Shown here piece by piece: positions 58,106-64,000 of a stretch of DNA of 64,000 nt. Origin of the DNA: Malus domestica. Its lineage: Eukaryota > Streptophyta > Magnoliopsida > Rosales > Rosaceae. Positions within the stretch are counted from its first letter, which is position 1; every line of letters starts with the position of its first letter. A model generated the notes under the pieces. The model worked only from the letters and a program-made list of their open reading frames with translations, was not told the DNA's origin and did no database searches. The translations under genes were made by a program, and so were the position numbers. The DNA is taken from positions 23,514,001 to 23,578,000 of the forward strand of contig NC_091674.1 in assembly GCF_042453785.1 (NCBI RefSeq), given 5' to 3'.

Positions 58106-59094
58106 GTGAACTTTAAGTGGAGGGATGAAGGTTGGAGTTTGAAGCCATAAGGCCTGGCTCTTTTGGGCATATGGACCTTAGCCCTCCACATAACATTCCA
58201 GCTCACTATTTTGGGTTTGCCAACATTTTGCCCCTTTTTTTTTGGCATGTTGCCTTCTTTCTTTATTTATGATTACCCTCTGGTGGAGTTATACAAATGT
58301 CTCTAAAAGATAAGAAAAGTAAATCACATCATTCGAAAAAGCTGCTGAGACTTGGCAACAGCGAGATTTCTCCCTTCACATCAACCTCAGTGGTCCAGCT
58401 GGTTATTTTAATCAGCAACAGTGTTGATCAGTGGATCTAGTTGCTCAATAATTCTTGACAATCAATGACAATATAAGTATGACTGTATAATGAATAAATC
58501 AAATTGACAAAGTTTGTCAAGGGAAAATATTGTACTATGTGCCTTCTGTGAATTAATAATTTATTCAGTCATGTGGTAAATCACATGTTGTATAAGTGAC
58601 ATAGTTTAATAGCAGTCACAATATCACTGGGCAATGAATAAATATTGCACAGGTACTTGGGTTAAATACGTGTGACGGCAGATGGCAAACAAAAGAAAAG
58701 TAAAGCTCTTTTTTTTTTCTTTTGGTAGATGGCAGGGAATAATAATAGAATTGTTATGAGAAAAGAATCTTATATCCGCTTTTCCTGTGGTATTCGCAGG
58801 AGATGTGGCACCATTTATAGAATAATTGAGGCAGACAAAAGAAAAGTAAAGATGGGCACCATTTATAGAATAATTGAGAAATAACATAAAGAAATATAAA
58901 GTTTTATCTTCCTCGTGAGTGTTTCCACCGGTGGTCGTGGTATTTGCAGAAGCTGGGATCCCTGTATCTGGAATTAGTATCATGATGATCGTGATTAACA
59001 TGATTTCCAGCACCAACTTGTTCTGTTATGGTTGTAAATGTGCCTTCATTTTCCTGCCCGTACAATCTGCACCTAAATCCAAGCCCTTCATTTT

Positions 59095-59432
59095 TTGAAC
59101 AATCCCTTCGCGGCAGTCAGCGTTCTGCGCATAGCGCAGAGCTCGTTAATGGTAAGTAATTTGCCTGAGACGGCAGAGCTCATGATATCCGAGACGTTCT
59201 AGACTATTGAGAAATCCGAAGGTGGAGAACCGATGGTCGCGATGGCATCCACCGCTGCAGCCATCTGATTGAGAAGCTTCTGGCTTTCCTCTTTGGATCG
59301 GCCGATTGGAACCTGGGCCTTTTGCGCGGTCGAGAAGCCCATGGATGTGGACGCCAGCGCCGAGAGCTGCTTGCAAACCGAGGCCCATTCCAGGGTTTCT
59401 AGGCTTTCAGATTGGAGGACGCTGCCATCCAT
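59095..59432 (-). pseudogene. Captured fragment of a MutS2-like gene
   Basis: The minus-strand frame starts MDGSVLQSESLETLEWASV and continues KQLSALASTSMGFSTAQKAQ, the N-terminal region of plant MutS2-type proteins. After a TAG at 59199-59201 the same frame resumes with DIMSSAVSGKLLTINELCAM and RRTLTAAKGLF, also MutS2-like. About 112 residues of a protein that is normally many hundreds long are present. There is no Walker ATPase or Smr domain. It lies inside the LTR element in the same orientation. MutS2 homologues bind branched DNA or stalled ribosomes; this fragment should have no such activity. Confidence 0.75.
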
Positions 59433-60268
59433 GCTTCCTCATTTTTTAGTTGAAATGTTGAAAACCTAAGACTGCAAAGCAGATTAAACAATGTATGGGG
59501 AAGAAAAACAGTGACTTGGGTATCTCTTTCACTTATTTTCATCCACTTTCCTTCATTTTCCAGGAAAATAACAGATAATTGAGGTAGTACAGAACCAACC
59601 AAACAAAGATTAACATTTTCCAGGAGGGTGTCTAATCAGAGAGAAAAAACAGCTCAAAGGATGGAGAGAGTGTGGCAGCGACGATGTGAAGATCTGACAG
59701 TGGAGGCAATGGCGATGTGGAGACCTGACAGTAGAAGCAGTGGCAGATGCTGACCTCGTGAGGTAGGTGGCGTTCAGGGGAAGAGAAAGAGGGGGATATC
59801 ACCTGCGTCCTGCTTGAACTTGGCGGCCACGACATTCTCTGACACTAGTTCTTGTACGCTAGCCGCCGCGACATGTTGCTAACGTATGACATCTCGTGAA
59901 GACAGTGCGGCATGGCTGGGCCGAGTCACCAACCGCCAAAAAGCTGAGTGAGCCATCAGGGTCACAGGGCGTTCAAATAGCTGAAGCACCGCCGTCGACA
60001 CAGAAAAAAAGCTCAACAGAAGAATATTCATGCAAACAAACACCGACGGCAACCCCATGGCCATAGACATCAGGTAGCCAATATTATGTTTCTGTCTCTG
60101 TCTCTGTGTGTATGTATGTGTGTGTGAGAGAGAGAGATTTGGTTTCTTGGGATTTTGCAGATCCACAGTGGACAGTGGTGAGTTTGTGAAGGTTTCACGG
60201 TGGTGAGATGAACAATTGAAAGAGAACCGACACAGCTTTTCGTGTTGTTTCCCACAGACGGCGCCAAA

Positions 60269-60657
60269 TGTTGATGCACAAAATCGGTCTTGGAACAACG
60301 TAAATCCGACTGTGAATTATGCAAACGCCGAAGAACACAAAGATGTATCATGGTTCATCCCAATGTTTGGGCTACGTCCACATTGATGTTGATATTGTTT
60401 CACTCTCAATGGTGAATATACAAGAAGGCTTGAGGCAATGTGCTCTCTAGCCTATTTTCTGTGTTTGCCCTCTCTGAGATGTTCTCTCTCTTTCCATGGC
60501 TTAAACCTTGACCTCTAATGAGGAAAGTGAGGAGTCCTTTTATAGAATAAGGGTCTTCACTTATTATATATTTGCTCCTTCATTTATTACATAATTACAT
60601 TTGAGTCTCCCGAGTATTTATACAAGGTCTAAATACAGAGGCCCTAAATATGGTACA
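60269..60657 (-). repeat. 5-prime LTR of the 56085-60657 element
   Basis: This 389-bp LTR read on the minus strand starts TGTACCATATTTAGGG and ends GCATCAACA before the PBS. It differs from its partner by scattered substitutions and short indels. Confidence 0.88.
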
Positions 60658-60660
60658 AAC

Positions 60661-60918
60661 TGTTGTAAACATTCCTAGTTTAAGTATGATTGTGTAAATC
60701 CTAGATAAGATTTGATTCTAGTTATCCTTTCCTATTACAACTTGTATTACTTGGAGGAGAAGGAATATCTTCTCTCCCTTTACTACTATAAATAAAGGCA
60801 CAATGTAGGAGGGATAACAACAAACACATTCCCCTGCAATTCTACAAACACACATCTCTCTCCTCTCTCTCTCTGCCGCCGGCCCTAGTCCATCTGTCAG
60901 ATAAAATAGACCACAACA
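60661..60918 (+). repeat. 5-prime LTR of copia element
   Basis: Ends TGTTGT and ACAACA are a perfect 6-bp inverted repeat. It contains a TATAAATA box at 60787-60794 and CT-rich sequence near the 3-prime end. It is short, as is usual for this type of copia LTR. Confidence 0.9.
60787..60794 (+). promoter_or_regulatory. TATA box in copia LTR
   Basis: TATAAATA followed by AAGGCACAATGTAGG; the expected U3/R promoter of the retrotransposon. Confidence 0.65.
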
Positions 60919-61288
60919 CGTTATCAGCACGCTCCTACCGTTGCGCTTAGGAATCTGACGTTGGAGATTTTTTCTGCATCAAACCAGTTCATCCATATCA
61001 TCACGCAATCAGGTTCTTTCCAAACAACGGCTTTTAACTCGATATTTTGCAAGCCCTGATAGCATGAACATTCACCATGATGCATGACCCAACTTTACGT
61101 TTAACGTATTTTAGATTCTACATAAATTGTGTATGCTTCATAATCAAAATTGCTACAATTATGTGAATTTGATATTTGTCATGAATTGAATCCTACATAT
61201 GTACATGCATTGAAACTATTATTTGCATATGCATCAACGTAAATATGTGATTCATTAAAATTATACATGCATATAATATAATTGAATA

Positions 61289-61324
<36 letters not shown>

Positions 61325-61818
61325 AGGGCTGCACACAGCAGCCCATTCCCCTCTTCTCACCCCGTGGGCCTGTAATCCCACCCGAGGGTTCTTGGCCTAT
61401 ATTTTTAGGCCCCGAGATTTTATTATTTAATTTTTTTTAAATAATATGGGTTTTTATATTTTCACCCACACTTTAATTTGGCCCCGAAGACCAAAAATAA
61501 ATTAATTCACTTATCATTATACAATATTTCTGCATATATTCTTTGCATATTTGTTTGCATATATATTTGTGTTTGCCTGCAGGAATATATGAACCTGAAG
61601 TTCATAATTACTTTGAAACTCGAAGTTTCTTCTAAACATGCCTTGTTTGAAAACCCGAAGTTTTCACTTAAATATATCACCCATGAAAACCCGAAGTTTT
61701 TCATGCAAAATTAAACCAATACATGTCTATTAGAACCTGTATGTTCTACTCCTATGTGAATGGATTGATTTTTCTCCATTACACTAACCACATCTTGTCC
61801 ATCTATTTTGATAGGACC
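60919..61818 (+). other. Copia leader: PBS, long poly-A tract, AAGTTT-type repeats
   Basis: PBS-like CGTTATCAGCACGCTC starts at 60919. An A tract of more than 30 lies at about 61289-61320. CCCGAAGTTTT and related motifs recur at 61600-61705. An upstream in-frame Met at 61723 would lengthen gag, but the extension lacks gag character. Confidence 0.6.
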
Positions 61819-62799
61819 ATGTCGAATTTGAACAAACTCGACTTCACCGCTTTGGAGGTTTCTGGAAGGAACTACCTCAAGTGGGTTCAAGATGTGAAGC
61901 TCAACCTCACTGCAAAGAACTTGCGTCCTGCTATTGAAGAAGCAACAGATAAACCTGTTGGCGAAGCTGAAAAAGCCACTGCTATGATCTTCATCCGAAG
62001 ACATATCCATGACGCTCTACAAACTGAGTACCTTGCTGAGGAGGATCCACGTGCATTATGGGTGGTTTTGGCTGATCGTTTCGATCACCAAAAGGACATA
62101 TTCCTGCCTGAAGCAAGACACGACTGGCAGCACTTGCGCTTCCAAGACTTTAAGTCTGTGAATGAATATAATTCTGAAGTTTGTCGAATCCGATCACTTC
62201 TCAAGTTTTGCAATGAAACTTTGACTGAAGAGGATCTCCTGGAGAAGACCTACTCGACCTTCTCTGCTTCTAATATTGTCCTGCAGCAACAATATAGAGC
62301 TCAGAAGTTCACTAAGTTCTCGGATTTGATCTCTGTTTTACTTCTTGTTGAAAAGCAGAACCAGCTGTTGATGAAGAATCATCAAGCTCGACCTACTGGG
62401 GCTACTGCTGTGCCTGAAGCACATTATAGCTCTAATCAGCACCCCAAACGCCAAAAGAGGCGTGGTAAGGGCGGCCAGAAGCCATCCCACCAAGGTCAAC
62501 AGAGCCAAGGCCCATCCAATGGAGGAAACAAAGCCCAGAAGCGCCCAAACCTCGCTCCCAAGGCCCCGAACTTCAAGAATAAGGGCAAAGCACCTGCCAC
62601 AATGAATGACGATATGTGCTATCGTTGTGGTTCCAAGGACCATTGGTCCCGTATTTTCCGTGCTCCCAAGAAGGTTGTGGATGCATATCATTCTCGTCAT
62701 ACGAAGTTTGAATCAAACTTCCTGCAAGTGGACAAACCGGAGACTACAAAGATGGAGGTTTCTGACTTTCAGGAGGATACCACTCCTATGGAAGATTAG
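61819..62799 (+). CDS. Copia gag polyprotein (nucleocapsid Cys altered)
   Basis: A 326-aa open frame starts MSNLNKLDFTALEVSGRNYL, the usual copia gag beginning; this start is preferred over the in-frame ATG 96 bp upstream. The UBN2-like gag domain covers about 1-200 (LWVVLADRFDHQKDIFLPEA, EDLLEKTYSTF). A basic Gln/Lys/Pro-rich linker (KRQKRRGKGGQKPSHQGQQ) follows. The CCHC zinc knuckle reads CYRCGSKDHWSRIF: C267, C270 and H275 are present, but the fourth ligand is Phe280 instead of Cys (TTC where TGC is expected). Gag forms the cytoplasmic particle and packages the RNA. The changed ligand would probably weaken RNA binding. Confidence 0.9.
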   Translation: MSNLNKLDFTALEVSGRNYLKWVQDVKLNLTAKNLRPAIEEATDKPVGEAEKATAMIFIRRHIHDALQTEYLAEEDPRALWVVLADRFDHQKDIFLPEARHDWQHLRFQDFKSVNEYNSEVCRIRSLLKFCNETLTEEDLLEKTYSTFSASNIVLQQQYRAQKFTKFSDLISVLLLVEKQNQLLMKNHQARPTGATAVPEAHYSSNQHPKRQKRRGKGGQKPSHQGQQSQGPSNGGNKAQKRPNLAPKAPNFKNKGKAPATMNDDMCYRCGSKDHWSRIFRAPKKVVDAYHSRHTKFESNFLQVDKPETTKMEVSDFQEDTTPMED

Positions 62800-63049
62800 A
62801 ATCTTAGACATAGACTTATTTTTTCAGTTAAAATAAGACAATTGGGGCTGAATTCCACCTTGTGGCCGAACCCCACCTTGTTTTCTGGTTGATTTTGAAC
62901 AATTTTCCTTTATGTTTTGGATTATTAGTTGGCGATTTATTTTGGATATTAAGTTTTTTCCTTGAATAAATGAAATTATTTTGAATTGATACTTGTTTTT
63001 ATAAACTTTTATGCATGTGACCGATTCAAATTAATTTTTCATTCTAGGT
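62800..63049 (+). other. Gap between copia gag and pol frames
   Basis: About 250 bp, AT-rich with stops in the gag frame. It ends TTTTTCATTCTAG immediately before GTATGACTAG; the TTCTAG resembles a 3-prime splice site, just upstream of the first pol Met. Confidence 0.5.
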
Positions 63050-64000
63050 ATGACTAGTGGGAAAGTTAGTTGTCTGGCAGATAGTGCAACCACGCATACT
63101 GTTTTGCGTGAACGCATCTATTTCACTAACTTCGTACCTAAGAATGCACCTCTGACAACCCTCTCAGGCCCATCCAACCTGATCGAAGGATACGGTAAGG
63201 CACGTATAATGTTGTCCAATGGTACAATCTTGACCATTGCTGAGGCACTCTATTCTCCACGTTCCGGAAGAACGTTACTAAGTTTCAAGGACATTAGAGA
63301 TAACAATTACCACGCTGAAACCCACGTAGAAAACGGAGTTGAATTTCTGTGCGTAACTTCCTACGAATATGGCCAGAAGCGTATTCTAGAGAAGATGGAG
63401 CGTAACCCGAGTGGTCTGTATACTACGACCATACGCCCCATAGAATGCCACTATGTGGCCGGCCCTACCACAGGGACCGCGCACGAAATTACACTTTGGC
63501 ATGATCGTTTGGGACATCCTGGACGAATAGCGATGCGCCGTATCCTCAAAACTTCACACGGGCATCCACTAACCCGAAGCTTAGGTTCGATCCATGAAAT
63601 TGCATGTCAAACATGTTCTATGGGAAAGCTTATTACTAAGCCTTCTTATGACAAGATTCGTTCGAATCCTCCCATTTTTCTACAACGGATTCAGGGGGAC
63701 ATTTGTGGACCGATTCAACCTCCCTACGGACCATTTAGATATTTTATGGTTTTGGTTGACGCTTCTACACGTTGGTCACACGTGTGCTTGTTGTCCACAA
63801 GGAACGCTGCATTCTCCAAACTGTTGGCTCAGGTTATCAAGCTCAGGGCTCACCACCCTGATTATCCGATCAAATCTATTCGATTGGATAATGCTGGAGA
63901 ATTCACATCTAAAACTTTTGATGACTATTGCATGTCGGTTGGGGTTAAAGTTGAACATCTTGTACCCCATGTTCACACCCAGAACGGCCTGGCAGAGGCT
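63050..64000 (+). CDS. Copia protease and integrase (partial, runs off window)
   Basis: 317 codons, open from ATG at 63050 to the window end. The protease segment has the copia-type active site LADSATTHTV (Asp11). The GAG-pre-integrase zinc region reads LWHDRLGHPG followed by ACQTCSMGK (HHCC). The integrase core shows Asp217 (GDICGP), Asp280 (LDNAGEF) and Glu316 (QNGLAE), with 35 residues between the last two, the D,D-35-E catalytic triad. Residues appear intact. RT and RNase H should follow beyond 64000. The protein acts in cytoplasmic particles and then inserts cDNA into the chromosome. Confidence 0.92.
   Translation, partial: MTSGKVSCLADSATTHTVLRERIYFTNFVPKNAPLTTLSGPSNLIEGYGKARIMLSNGTILTIAEALYSPRSGRTLLSFKDIRDNNYHAETHVENGVEFLCVTSYEYGQKRILEKMERNPSGLYTTTIRPIECHYVAGPTTGTAHEITLWHDRLGHPGRIAMRRILKTSHGHPLTRSLGSIHEIACQTCSMGKLITKPSYDKIRSNPPIFLQRIQGDICGPIQPPYGPFRYFMVLVDASTRWSHVCLLSTRNAAFSKLLAQVIKLRAHHPDYPIKSIRLDNAGEFTSKTFDDYCMSVGVKVEHLVPHVHTQNGLAEA

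Larger units (their letters stand above)
56085..60657 (-). mobile_element. Non-autonomous LTR retrotransposon with tandem arrays and captured MutS2 fragment
   Basis: Two direct LTRs (56085-56479 and 60269-60657) flank 3.8 kb. On the minus strand the 5-prime LTR ends GCATCAACA and is followed by the PBS TTTGGCGCCGTCTGTGGGAA (60249-60268), the same site as the gypsy elements at 11.4-19.9 kb. A GACTTGGGGGACTACTGC polypurine-like tract precedes the 3-prime LTR. No gag, protease, RT or integrase is recognisable. Instead there are three tandem-repeat arrays and part of a host MutS2-like gene. Flanking 5-mers (TAAAG and AACTG) do not match; the right flank is cut short by the copia element starting at 60661. 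Confidence 0.85.
60661..64000 (+). mobile_element. Ty1/copia retrotransposon, left part (continues beyond window)
   Basis: A 258-bp LTR (60661-60918) is followed by a PBS-like CGTTATCAGCACG, a long leader, a gag ORF, and a protease-integrase frame open to the window edge. Gene order protease-integrase before RT is diagnostic of copia. It begins 3 bp after the end of the previous element. The 3-prime LTR lies outside the window, so age and completeness cannot be judged. Confidence 0.93.

Noticed and set aside
61723-61818. Upstream in-frame ATG for copia gag
   Set aside because: The 32-residue extension is hydrophobic and unlike gag. The Met at 61819 gives the familiar gag N-terminus.
1-64000. 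tRNA, rRNA or organelle-derived insertions
   Set aside because: No cloverleaf-like block or rRNA core sequence was recognised by eye. A tRNAscan-SE and Rfam search would be decisive; a high-scoring hit would overturn this.

Overview
This is plant nuclear DNA: AT-rich, with multi-exon genes using GT-AG (and two GC-AG) introns, LTR retrotransposons, hAT and Mutator-type DNA transposons, SINE fragments and microsatellites. Gene content and repeat style suggest a woody eudicot, most likely Rosaceae (apple/pear group). That placement is an inference from memory of similar repeats and proteins, not a database result.

Four host loci are readable exon by exon. (1) A minus-strand coiled-coil protein of the SCD2 type at 4469-10158, with 17 phase-consistent exons and 561 codons. 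(2) A plus-strand mitochondrial phosphate carrier (PHT3/MPT type) at 20987-23617, with 6 exons and 362 aa. (3) A minus-strand bacterial-type poly(A) polymerase/tRNA nucleotidyltransferase family gene at 24028-27309. Its 14 exons have good splice sites, but the reading frame is broken by an in-frame TGA and a frameshift. (4) A plus-strand bHLH transcription factor (bHLH137-like) at 49957-52037, with 7 exons and 358 aa. From memory, loci 1-3 match the order of Arabidopsis chromosome 3 genes around At3g48830-At3g48860, so this looks like a conserved gene block expanded by transposons.

Between SCD2 and the phosphate carrier lies an 8.4-kb structure. Two decayed Ty3/gypsy elements face each other (11441-15183 plus, 15184-19868 minus) as a giant inverted repeat with 3.74-kb arms. 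Its right edge abuts a 473-bp copy of two exons of the neighbouring nucleotidyltransferase gene. From 27.3 to 49.7 kb the DNA is mostly mobile. A degenerate minus-strand LTR element (30758-35220) is followed 58 bp later by a complete-looking hAT transposon (35279-40655) with perfect TIRs, an 8-bp target duplication and an uninterrupted 813-aa transposase. Nested in it is a second hAT-like element (38360-40177) carrying pieces of a CBS-domain gene (CBSCBSPB type), i.e. a Pack-type element. Two Mutator-like foldback elements (42188-42998 and 43393-44547), each with perfect 9-bp target duplications, follow.

The right end (56-64 kb) holds a minus-strand LTR element (56085-60657). It has long tandem-repeat arrays and a captured fragment of a MutS2-like gene instead of retroviral genes. 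It is followed by the left part of a Ty1/copia element (60661 onward) with a 258-bp LTR, a gag ORF and a protease-integrase frame that runs open off the window edge. No tRNA, rRNA or CRISPR features were recognised.
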